Source: B69-G16 sp964501905
Lineage (GTDB): Archaea > Thermoproteota > Thermoprotei > Thermofilales > B69-G16
Length of the DNA: 64,000 nucleotides
NCBI GenBank assembly: GCA_964501905.1
Contig: CAZCTW010000006.1
Span: forward strand, 55,827-119,826
Reading direction: 5' to 3'
The position numbers and the translations under genes were made by a program. Positions 8,439-17,142 of this stretch are shown here, piece by piece. The notes beneath the pieces are model-generated. The model did not search any database, was not told the origin of the DNA, and saw only the letters and a list, made by a program, of their open reading frames with translations. Every line of letters starts with the position of its first letter. The stretch's first letter is position 1.

Positions 8439-9581
8439 ATGGCTGAAGAAAGGATCCTACTTAAAGCCAGTATTCTATACCTGATATTCTACACGTGCCG
8501 CTTTAACTTCTTCTCAATAATGCCTATAGTAGCTAAAGACCTAAAATTAACTTACGAAAGTCTAGCCTTCATATCTTCAACTCTCTTCATTGGATACGCG
8601 CTTACTCTGATACCCTCAGGTTTCCTCGCCGATAAATACGGTCCAAGTATTATTTTATTATCTGGATCGATCATCTCTTCGTTGGCAAATATTCTTATAG
8701 CAATAACCGGTGACGAATTTTTACTGAGAGGCTTAATGTTTATAAATGGACTGGGGCAAGGCATGGGGTGGGCTCCGTTAGTAAAGTTAATTTCATTAAA
8801 GATAGATAAAAGCAGAGTCGGCTTAGCTATAGGAATTCTGATGAGTTCGGCTATGATAGGTCCATCTATAGCCTATATAGTAGCCAGTTTTATCGCATCC
8901 TTCCTAAATTGGCGATTTTCCTTAATAATACCAGCAATAATTTTCTTAATGTACAGCTTTACCTTTAGAAAGATAAAAGCATCTATTCACTCTTCAAAAT
9001 TAAGGATTGAGGTAGTTAAAGATTTAAATCTGTGGCTTATAGGACTTTCATACTTTTTCTTCTACGCGGTATATAGAGGATTTTTAGTGTGGATGCCGAC
9101 TTTTGCATATGAAAAATTAGGCTTACACTTCTTAACTGCCTCGCTCTACTCCAGCGGCTTGTCGGCAATAGGTGCTATAATAGGCTACGCCGGATATTAT
9201 ATATCCCTGAAGTTTTTTAACGGAGAAATGAAAAGAGTAATAGCATACTCAATGTTATCCGCTATTCCACCATGTATAATACTGGCTTATACTGGGGGGA
9301 ATGCCTTAATTTGGCTAACCTTGTTATACTCAATACTTAGCTTACCTCTCTGGCTTTTCTTCATATATCCTCCTAAAATATTCCCGGCAAACGCCGTCGG
9401 AACAGCCACAGGAGTCATAGACACTCTGGGATATATAGGAAATTTTGCAGGTACGCTTATCCTAGGTATACTTTATAACAGTTCAGAAAGCGGAAGGGAA
9501 ATCTTCCCCTCAATAATTTTGGCGTTACTTGCCGGTGCCTTAACCTCACTATTTATCAAGGAACAGGGCACAAAAGCTTAA
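8439..9581 (+). CDS. MFS transporter
   Basis: A 380-residue protein with about 12 membrane helices. The conserved MFS loop 2-3 motif is visible as GFLADKYGP, and a Gly-rich helix 4 (NGLGQGMGWAP) follows. The substrate cannot be read from the sequence. It probably shares a transcript with the membrane-bound winged-helix protein upstream. Confidence 0.88.
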   Translation: MAEERILLKASILYLIFYTCRFNFFSIMPIVAKDLKLTYESLAFISSTLFIGYALTLIPSGFLADKYGPSIILLSGSIISSLANILIAITGDEFLLRGLMFINGLGQGMGWAPLVKLISLKIDKSRVGLAIGILMSSAMIGPSIAYIVASFIASFLNWRFSLIIPAIIFLMYSFTFRKIKASIHSSKLRIEVVKDLNLWLIGLSYFFFYAVYRGFLVWMPTFAYEKLGLHFLTASLYSSGLSAIGAIIGYAGYYISLKFFNGEMKRVIAYSMLSAIPPCIILAYTGGNALIWLTLLYSILSLPLWLFFIYPPKIFPANAVGTATGVIDTLGYIGNFAGTLILGILYNSSESGREIFPSIILALLAGALTSLFIKEQGTKA

Positions 9582-9898
9582 ACAGCATTCCGGTGCACTT
9601 GTGCATTCTTTAAGCACCGCCTTCTCTATACGGCGAATTAAAAACTTGTTCGATAAAATCCGAGTTAAAGCATGCGTGGTCATCTAACAGCGATAATTAA
9701 ACACCTAGGTTACAAAATTAAAAAACGGAAAAATCAACTCAATTATACTGAACATGAATAGTTAGCCGATTGGTATTTCCCACAAGTTTTACTTAATAAA
9801 TAAATTTAACTAATTTACGGAAACATACGAATTCTTTTTATCGAAGGATAGAATTTTCGGAAAATATTGAAAATAAGAAACACGGCTGACGGCTTTTT
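9582..9898. other. AT-rich intergenic region with a weak hairpin after the MFS gene
   Basis: A 317-bp gap. A 6-bp inverted repeat (CGGTGC at 9591-9596 and GCACCG at 9614-9619, 17-nt loop) follows the MFS stop and could be a weak terminator. The remainder is AT-rich with no ORF or RNA gene seen; it probably holds the promoter of the gene at 9899. Confidence 0.35.
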
Positions 9899-10978
9899 TT
9901 GAGAGTAAAAATTTTATTGGAGTTACGCGGGGTCGAACTTGAGGGCTCCCCCGTGTCTAGGGGAAAACCCCTAGCTATAAAAGTCGAGGATAACTCCGAT
10001 CTAATTTTCGCCAATAGAGTTTCAACGCTAAAACTGCGAGTAAAAAACCTGTCTGGAAGAGTTCTAAGAAACATCTACCTAGCCCCGCCCCCCGATTACC
10101 GAGAAGAAAGAGAAGTAAAGGGAAAGTACGGCGATCTACAGCTAATGTGGGGAGGAGGAATTGTAAAAGGCTGCCTAATCATGCTGCCAAAGGATAGAAC
10201 CGAGCTAAAACCTGGCGAAGAAGGCATAGCATACTTCTTCGCGTATCCTGAAGGGAGAAAATCGGAGGAAATTCAAACCCCCCTAGACATCTACATAGAA
10301 GACGAAATCGTGGATTGTGAAATAATCAATGTAAAGATAATAAAGGGAGATATTCGAGCCTACGTCTACAGGCCACGCTACGTTCCACGCATAAACGAGT
10401 CAATTCTACCCTTAGTCAAGAAAGTTATAGAGGATTATGGAGTGCCAGACGTAGAGACTCGTGTATGGCCTGTAGGCATGACAACCGGAGTTCCAGGTCC
10501 TAAGGTTGAAATATTCTTTGAGGATAAGAAAGTAGCGGAAATAACGGGTGATATAGGTAGCGGCTTCATGCACATAGCCAAGATAAAAGTCCATAGGAAC
10601 GTGTTTATAGCCGAAGCCCTGAGCCCCAAGGGGGGACGGAGATGGTACTGGGTTGCTAGAATATGGTTCTTCTGGCTAGATAAAAACGTTTTCGACGAAG
10701 TGCCTGACGGAGAGAGGGTAGAACTGTGGATAAACCCGGAGACAGAGGAAGTAGACTGGCTAATAACAGACGCTCACTGGAAAGAAGTAGCGTATAGAGG
10801 ACCGGTGGAATGCGCAGAAGTAAAGATTACAGGAGGTTTACACAAAACTCTCAAATCTAAGCTCACTGGCCTAGTAAAATCCTATCATGCGCCTAGAGTA
10901 GAAAACATGGAAAGGTATATGATATCGTCCGACAGCCGAGATCCAAGGAAGATTCCTCTCACAGTCCAAGGTATGTAA
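9899..10978 (+). CDS. Unrecognised beta-rich soluble protein
   Basis: 359 residues with no signal peptide or membrane segment. The first 130 residues look like an immunoglobulin or CARDB-type beta-sandwich (VSTLKLRVKNLSGRVLRNIY, later LKPGEEGIAYFFAYPEG). The remainder is rich in Trp and Tyr, with no recognised family. An in-frame TGA at 9887 rules out a longer N-terminus, and TTG at 9899 is the first plausible start. It stands alone, with gaps of about 320 and 260 bp on either side. The role is unknown. Confidence 0.65.
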   Translation: MRVKILLELRGVELEGSPVSRGKPLAIKVEDNSDLIFANRVSTLKLRVKNLSGRVLRNIYLAPPPDYREEREVKGKYGDLQLMWGGGIVKGCLIMLPKDRTELKPGEEGIAYFFAYPEGRKSEEIQTPLDIYIEDEIVDCEIINVKIIKGDIRAYVYRPRYVPRINESILPLVKKVIEDYGVPDVETRVWPVGMTTGVPGPKVEIFFEDKKVAEITGDIGSGFMHIAKIKVHRNVFIAEALSPKGGRRWYWVARIWFFWLDKNVFDEVPDGERVELWINPETEEVDWLITDAHWKEVAYRGPVECAEVKITGGLHKTLKSKLTGLVKSYHAPRVENMERYMISSDSRDPRKIPLTVQGM

Positions 10979-11155
10979 TTGCTCTATAACGGAAACCGAT
11001 ATTTTCACACATTAAGCCACATATCACAAATATTTTTAGATTAAGAAAATATTTCACTCATTACATAGTGATAATAAAAATCTAGACCCAGAACTCTAGC
11101 CAATTTTTATGATTTCTTTTTTTAATCAAAATGCCTATGTTTATCGCCTATATCT

Positions 11156-11188
11156 GTAGACAAGTCGTCTACGAACCCCTTATAATTT
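11156..11188 (+). promoter_or_regulatory. Inverted repeat and TATA-like element upstream of the pilin gene
   Basis: A 6-bp perfect inverted repeat, GTAGAC (11156-11161) and GTCTAC (11167-11172) with a 5-nt spacer, lies just before an AT-rich TATA-like element TTATAATTT (about 11180-11188). A start of transcription near 11210 would leave a short leader that includes a GGTGAG Shine-Dalgarno (11229-11234) before the ATG at 11238. The repeat could be an operator; that is inference. Nothing else was recognised in 10979-11237. Confidence 0.4.
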
Positions 11189-11237
11189 TCAACAATATGC
11201 TTTAATATTGATAGAAGATTTTTATCCTGGTGAGAAT

Positions 11238-11705
11238 ATGAATAAAAAAGGTATAAGCCCTGTAATAGCAACCGTAATAATTGTCGCAGTGGCAATAGCA
11301 ATAGCCATCGCCGTAGCATTCTGGATGACAGGCATCGTAACGATATTCACAGGACAAGTAGAACAACTACAAGTAGTATCAGCAACACCCTCAGGAACGG
11401 CCGATAACTATAAAATTGAAATAATAGTTAAAAATGCTGGCACAACATCTGTTACAGTGGACGGAGTATTTGTCACACCCTCGGATCTTGCTAGTGGCGC
11501 ATCGATTAAATGTACTATAGATTCAACTGAGTACACGCCTCCAAGCATAAACGATATAAATACAGGCTCCCAATGTACTATATCTCCGGGAGGAAGCGCT
11601 AAGATAACAATCGAATCCTTAAAAGGCAAGCCAGGTCAAAGTGTTGAAGTAAAGTTGCATACTGCAGCTGGTAAAGAGTACCCGAAACTGCTAGTTTTAC
11701 CTTAA
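11238..11705 (+). CDS. Type IV pilin (archaeal, class III signal peptide)
   Basis: About 155 residues, starting MNKKGISPVIATVIIVAVA. This is the classical archaeal pilin N-terminus: a short basic leader, the Gly before the cleavage site, then ISPVIATV and a long hydrophobic helix. The rest is beta-rich with Thr/Ser-rich stretches and two cysteines. A GGTGAG Shine-Dalgarno supports the ATG at 11238 rather than an upstream in-frame ATG at 11208. After cleavage by a prepilin peptidase (not in this window) it should polymerise into a pilus, possibly through the ATPase and platform protein encoded at 23.4-27.3 kb. Confidence 0.85.
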   Translation: MNKKGISPVIATVIIVAVAIAIAIAVAFWMTGIVTIFTGQVEQLQVVSATPSGTADNYKIEIIVKNAGTTSVTVDGVFVTPSDLASGASIKCTIDSTEYTPPSINDINTGSQCTISPGGSAKITIESLKGKPGQSVEVKLHTAAGKEYPKLLVLP

Positions 11706-11718
11706 AATTCCCTCTTTT

Positions 11719-14022
11719 TCAATATTTACCCCTAATACTTACTTTTACCAATATTGCTAATGTCTCATTTCTTGATACAATAATTTTTAGAGTATAATCT
11801 CCGGCTGTAAGAAATACACACTCGTGTGGGTTAATTTCCTTATTATCTATGAATACTTCATAATTAGGTGTAGTTTTAGTTAAAAGACCTAGTTCGGAAA
11901 AATTAAGTGTGATATTATAGCATCCAGGTTTCTTTATCCTTAAAGTTTGAATTATTTCGACTGAATAATTCATCTTTACTTTTTTAACAATTAATAATTT
12001 TGTTGGTTTGCTTATTGGATAAGGGTATACTCCTTCTGGCATATCTACAATCTCGCCACCAGTTTCTATAGTTAGAAGTTCTGGATGAATCGCCGTAACT
12101 AAATAGGGATTTTTCTTAATGAACGTATTATGGAGTATTTTTTTATTATTTTTGTAATAAAATACTGTTGTGGATCCATTAAGTAAATTTACTATTATTC
12201 CATTGTAACCTCTTTTTAGCAGGAGTACATTCTCGCCTACCGCATAAGTGCCATAATCGGGTGCGTAAATATATAGGCTACCTTGTCTCCAGACATGGTA
12301 CATAGGAAGAGTATCTATAAGTATATAGTCTACGTTTTCTACTTTCCATGCTATGAGTTTCAGGCCTTTCTTTAATTCCGTTTCATAGGAATCAGTTCTT
12401 ATAAGTATATTCTTTCTGGTAATTTCTACTTCAACAGTATGTACTGGCTTTTTATCTAACATTGAATACATAAATATTGTCTCTTTGCTTTTTGTTGCTA
12501 TTATTGCCATTAGCTCACCTGAATTCACAAAGAATTTCATGCCCGGAATAATTTCTAATAAAATTTTTGTTTCATTTTCAAGTGAGCTAAATGCGAAACT
12601 CAGTTCTTTTTTATCTGATTTTAAGGTAATTTCTAGTATTTTTACCGATTTATCGAGAATATGTATTTCATTACATTCAACCTCTATTGGAGGCGTAACC
12701 ATAGGCGTTCCAGTAATTCCTGGGATTAATGTTGAGTAAACTCTTGGTCTATTCCATAAATGAGGAATTACGTGATTGGGAACAATTGCTGAGGCATTTT
12801 CTGGTATTAGCTCTATTGCCTTTTTTAATGCTTTTATGTGATTTTCATCTATGCTTGGTTTTATTGGTACTGTGTGGGCGAAAGTGCTTTTGTCCATATA
12901 TCCTAGTCCTATAGGCCCGAGTATGATGCATATTGTTACAGATGCTATAAGAATTGCAAAAGCTATTACTTGTTTTTCTCTCAATCTTTTTATTGTTAGA
13001 ATATGTAATTGAGCGCTTATAAAGAAAATATATTGGAAAAATGGACTGTAATATTCTGGAACACTGGTAAGGAGTGCGACTACTATCCATGGTCCAGCTA
13101 GAAGTATAAATCCTATGGGCTCTGTTAATGGTATGAATAATAGTGGAGCAAGTAAGATGGTTAAGTATTTGATCTTTGCTACATGTAAAATTGTTTGACA
13201 GAGTAGAGTTTTTGGCTTAGAAAGCATATTCAACAATATTTCTGCAGGTGTTGTTCCTAGATTTCCAAAGGTATATTCAAAAGAAAACTTTGTTTGTATA
13301 GGATTAATAGTGGAGATTATGGCCAAGCCTATGATTAATGTTGATAATGCTATTATCAGCATTAAAAATGAATATTTTATTACCTTCCTATTTTTTCGAT
13401 TTTTTAAATATATATATAAAGAAAGCCCTATTATTAATATTGGCGCAAATTCTATTATCAAGCATGTTAGCATAGCATATAGGATCATTTTAAGGTAGTC
13501 GCGCTTTAGAAAGTGTAAATATATCAGGGAATAAAATAATGGTATAAATGCTTGTTGATGGAAATCAAATAAGTTTGCTAACTGATTTGGTAAATAAAAC
13601 AGGTAAGCTAATGCAATATATAATGAGATTTTTCTGTTAGACGTGTAGTTGTAGGCTATTTCATATATTGGATAAGCAGCAGATGCAATTGCTACAGACT
13701 GTATAATAAGCAAAGTATGTGGATATGGAAAAATATAGAATATTGGCATCAAAAATATAAGGAATGGCGAGAAATGGATTCCAAAATAAGAACCAGAAGG
13801 ATTAAAACAGAGTTCAATATTGTAATAGAAAAATTTGCCTCTAAATAATGTATTATAGAAAATCTGTGAAAAAATCCCTAGATCAAAACCATAAGTCAAA
13901 AAATGTTCATGACGCCAAATAGAAACATATGAAAAGTAGACTGAGTAAAGGAATATTGCCATGTAAAGTATCTTTTTCTCAGAATATAGCTCGGATCTTT
14001 TTATTATCTTTTTAATATTCAT
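11719..14022 (-). CDS. DUF2079 family multi-pass membrane protein (GT-C-like)
   Basis: About 767 residues. The N-terminal half holds roughly ten membrane helices with the DUF2079 signature region (FDLGIFSQIFYNTL and HFSPFLIFLMPIFY). The C-terminal half is a long extracellular beta-rich domain. DUF2079 proteins resemble GT-C glycosyltransferases that use polyprenyl-phosphate sugars. A GTG at 14025 precedes the ATG at 14022. The gene is divergent from the PIG-V-like gene (80 bp between) and is clearly more AT-rich than most of the window. It probably modifies surface proteins, perhaps the adjacent pilin. Confidence 0.8.
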   Translation of the reverse strand: MNIKKIIKRSELYSEKKILYMAIFLYSVYFSYVSIWRHEHFLTYGFDLGIFSQIFYNTLFRGKFFYYNIELCFNPSGSYFGIHFSPFLIFLMPIFYIFPYPHTLLIIQSVAIASAAYPIYEIAYNYTSNRKISLYIALAYLFYLPNQLANLFDFHQQAFIPLFYSLIYLHFLKRDYLKMILYAMLTCLIIEFAPILIIGLSLYIYLKNRKNRKVIKYSFLMLIIALSTLIIGLAIISTINPIQTKFSFEYTFGNLGTTPAEILLNMLSKPKTLLCQTILHVAKIKYLTILLAPLLFIPLTEPIGFILLAGPWIVVALLTSVPEYYSPFFQYIFFISAQLHILTIKRLREKQVIAFAILIASVTICIILGPIGLGYMDKSTFAHTVPIKPSIDENHIKALKKAIELIPENASAIVPNHVIPHLWNRPRVYSTLIPGITGTPMVTPPIEVECNEIHILDKSVKILEITLKSDKKELSFAFSSLENETKILLEIIPGMKFFVNSGELMAIIATKSKETIFMYSMLDKKPVHTVEVEITRKNILIRTDSYETELKKGLKLIAWKVENVDYILIDTLPMYHVWRQGSLYIYAPDYGTYAVGENVLLLKRGYNGIIVNLLNGSTTVFYYKNNKKILHNTFIKKNPYLVTAIHPELLTIETGGEIVDMPEGVYPYPISKPTKLLIVKKVKMNYSVEIIQTLRIKKPGCYNITLNFSELGLLTKTTPNYEVFIDNKEINPHECVFLTAGDYTLKIIVSRNETLAILVKVSIRGKY

Positions 14023-14104
14023 CACCTGCCCCTATCATAACTGTAATACCTATAAGTATTAGTACAGAAGTAAAAAATAATTAAAACGTTACTGGTAGCG
14101 GACA

Positions 14105-15243
14105 ATGCAGGAAAAAACAGGTATTACACAAAAGAAAATGAGATTTCTTTCCATAAATTATATAGATAAAAGTTCATTAGTTAAAATTTTGGGCATTATC
14201 ATTTTGTCGAGATTATTGTTAATATTATCTGCCGAGATTGGTATACATGTTCTAGGTATTCAAAATGATGGTACATGGGTAATAGATATTCCTATAATTG
14301 GTTCTTTTGCGAGATGGGATGCTGCTTATTATTTGTCAATAGCTTCTTTATGGTATAGTGATGAATGCTTTTTGGCATTTAGACCCTTATTCCCTGCTTT
14401 AATTCGATATATAAGCTTACTAGTGTTCAAATCTACGTCATGGGAAAATTTGATTATAGTATCTTTTGTAGTTAATTTTTTATTGACCATTTTGTCTTTC
14501 TATATTTTGTATAGATTAACGTTATTATACTATGGTAGAGACGTTTCGTTTAAAACAGTTTTGCAATTTGTAGCCACTATTTTCTAACACCGTATCCTGA
14601 GGCACTATATTTTGCTCTTTTAATATCTTCCATATTTTTGTTGGAAAAATCTGTGCTATTTCTTTCTTCTATTTTAGCTTTTTTAGCTGGTCTCACTAGG
14701 CCAGAAGGTATTTTGTTATTTATAGTGTACATGGTTAGATTTTTACAACTGCCTGATAAGAAACGAAACATTAAGCTATTAATAGCGTCTATAGTTACTA
14801 TTTTAAGTTATCCTTCTTTCGTGATACTCTCGAGTTCTGAGTTTTATAAGCCTGTATCTGTTGAAAAATTATGGCCAAAATATACCTTTACAGATTTCTT
14901 ACACGTGATATGGTCTCAGATAATAAAGTCTTTAACTCAAATTGATAATGTTTCAATAATGTTTTCATTTATAGTCTTAGTTTTGGTCTGTTCGTCGCTA
15001 ATTATTGATTGCCGATCTTTTACTAGGAGAGAATTATTAAGTTATTATATATGGTGTATAGTAGCAATAATTTGTTTTTTAATGATTGCCGATTTCAGAT
15101 CGTTTCCAAGACTTTCTTTACAATTATTTCCGATAGCTTGGATTATTGCAAGAAGAACGAGACTTATTATAATACTGTCCTTTTTTATACCTTTAAGTAT
15201 AATAAGCACTATTTTATACGTTTGTTGGTATCCTATTTTATAG
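14105..15243 (+). pseudogene. PIG-V-like GT-C mannosyltransferase interrupted by one frameshift
   Basis: The two halves, 14105-14587 and about 14581-15243, lie in different frames but form one protein of about 379 residues. The first carries FARWDAAYYL and FRPLFPALIRY, and its frame stops at TAA 14585. The frame +1 continues without a break as FLTPYPEALYFALL and then AGLTRPEGILL. These are the RWDA, PY-EALY and LTRPEG landmarks of PIG-V-type mannosyltransferases. The shift falls in a run of four T (14580-14583); one extra T would restore the frame. So it may be a recent mutation, a phase-variable tract or a sequencing error. About nine membrane helices are visible overall. Confidence 0.78.
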
Positions 15244-15309
15244 TGATCTTGAATCAGCTAATATAGGATTTAGTAGTCAAACATTAGCTTTGCCAATAAT
15301 TTAAAAATT

Positions 15310-16005
15310 TTAAAATATTAATCTAATCAATTGAGTTAAGAAATTTATTATTTCCTTTGTTGAGAATTTGCTTTTCCCTCTTCTTCTTGGTTCAAAGGTA
15401 TAAGGTATTTCTGTAATCTTTCTATACTCTCCCTTTGTTATAATTTCGAGCAGTATTTTAAATCCAATTGGATTTATGTCCGCATTTTCTATCACTTGTT
15501 TCTTTAGCATGAAAAAGCCTGATAATGGATCTTTAATTTTTCTTGCTTTAGGTATTGTAATACGCGTGATTAAGGCCGCGGCCTTAGATACAATTTTTCT
15601 GTTGAAGTTCCATTTTTCGATTTTTCCTCCTTTAATATATCGGGACGCTATAACTATATCATAGCCTTCCTTAATTTTTTTAAACATTTTTGGTAGTAGT
15701 TCTGGTGGATGTTGTAAGTCGGCGTCCATTACCGCTATAATTTGGCCTTGTGCGCTTTCGAACCCTTTTAGTATTGCTGAGCTTAAACCTTGCTTGTTTT
15801 TACGTATTATAAGCTTTATGTTATTGTGTTTGCTTGTTATTTCTTTTATTTTGTCGATTGTTCCATCCATGCTATTGTCGTCAACAAAAATTATCTCGTA
15901 TTCGGTATTAGCTAATGCTTTGGCTATTCTGTTAAATAATGGTTTTATGTTTTCGGATTCGTTATAAGTTGGTATGATAATTGATAGTTCAAGTGATTTT
16001 TTCAC
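15310..16005 (-). CDS. GT2 family dolichol/polyprenol-phosphate mannose synthase-like
   Basis: 231 residues. The GT2 start LSIIIPTYNESENI, the metal-site DDNSMDGT, AVMDADLQHPPELL and the later DPLSGFFMLKK and RRRGKSKF segments are those of DPM1-like enzymes, which transfer mannose from GDP to a lipid carrier. There is no C-terminal membrane domain, as in short DPM1 forms. Together with the PIG-V-like and DUF2079 genes it makes a lipid-linked sugar and GT-C set beside the pilin genes. Confidence 0.87.
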   Translation of the reverse strand: MKKSLELSIIIPTYNESENIKPLFNRIAKALANTEYEIIFVDDNSMDGTIDKIKEITSKHNNIKLIIRKNKQGLSSAILKGFESAQGQIIAVMDADLQHPPELLPKMFKKIKEGYDIVIASRYIKGGKIEKWNFNRKIVSKAAALITRITIPKARKIKDPLSGFFMLKKQVIENADINPIGFKILLEIITKGEYRKITEIPYTFEPRRRGKSKFSTKEIINFLTQLIRLIF

Positions 16006-16136
16006 GGTATATGTTTATACAATGATTTATATTTATTAATTTAATTGTTTTTCGTGTATATTAGAAGGTAAAATGGAATAGTATTAATACTATTGCTGAG
16101 ATCATCCCGTAATTCATTATATTAACTCTGATAAAG

Positions 16137-17060
16137 TTATTCAGGCGTAAACGTTAACATGTAAGGCTCTAAAAACATCGGAGTATAGACGTAGTGGTAT
16201 ACCCATCCATCTTCGCCGTGTTCAGATTCTTGTATAATCGTCGGAAAGAACATAGCAGTATGTTTCTTTATTTCTAAAAGTATGTGGAGATCTAATCTTG
16301 TAGGTTTATTTGAGCTTCTAGATAATAATTGCCATTTCTTCTAGCTAATGATACTGGAGGAGGAGGATCATAGTCAAATATACTAAAATATCCTCCGCTA
16401 TTCATATGGAATATGTTATGCGCTCTTAATGTTCCTATACTTGAAATAACGGCTAACGATATGGAATTATTCCATTCTGAAACGAGAAATGCTGGTTCCT
16501 CACAAACTTCAACATTTCCATAATAGGTGTCGAAAAGATCAGCGGTAATTTCGCTAAATTTTCCGGTTTTTGTATAATTTTCTTTTCTCTGTATTTCAAA
16601 AATACCGGCTCTCCTGAAGATGTTAAAGTAACTATATATAGCCAGTAAGTTGATAGTTTCAGCCAATCGCTCCAATCTCCAGACAAATCTAACGGACTAT
16701 TATCTTTTAACCAGTAAATTCTCGTATATACAGGAATATAATAGACATCGTTTGTAACGGCTACCATTGAAAGCGTTGAATAGTAATCGTCTTCTGTCTC
16801 GTAAATATTCCAGGGAGGCCCTACATAATTTGTATTAAGTACTGCTAATACTCTTATTGGAGCATATATTTTGGATATGGATATATATTATCCATTATCG
16901 TCCAATTACCTTTAGGCCTAAATCTGCCATATTTCGGCGGTAAACCTATTTTTAGGGTATAGACATGCAGATCATAGCCGCTACTCCATTCCAGTCCCAG
17001 CTTTATACTTTTTATAAGCAGTCCGTACAGCTCTGTTCCCTTATAGTCAATGCCAAGTAA
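16137..17060 (-). pseudogene. Decayed duplicate of the 3' third of the large pilus-operon surface protein gene
   Basis: The minus-strand translation, read across at least three frame disruptions, follows the C-terminal ~304 residues of the protein at 17143-20544. Examples: LGIDYKGT against LGWDLKGT; APIRVLAVLNTNYVGPPWN against APIRIFAILNTSRVGSPYN; a final segment HGEDGWVYHYVYTPMFLE against DGEDNWLMSYLYAPMFVE. The stop TAA is at 16137-16139. Homology starts abruptly near 17060 with no start codon and nothing matching the first ~830 residues. The total length equals that of the corresponding part of the intact gene. It is a 3'-end-only duplicate or orphan cassette, not a complete gene copy. Confidence 0.8.
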
Positions 17061-17104
17061 GTATTTCCCTAGAGTTTTCTATTTTAATATTTTAGACGCT
17101 TTGA

Positions 17105-17131
17105 TTTCCGATTATTTTAAAAAATCGGAAA
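17105..17131 (-). terminator. Hairpin after the large surface protein gene
   Basis: A perfect 9-bp inverted repeat, TTTCCGATT (17105-17113) and AATCGGAAA (17123-17131), has a 9-nt AT loop. It lies 12 nt beyond the stop codon of the 1133-residue protein on the minus strand, between it and the decayed duplicate. It could act as a terminator or mRNA stabiliser. It also sits exactly at the junction of the two homologous 3' ends. Confidence 0.5.
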
Positions 17132-17142
17132 CCCTAAAGTAT

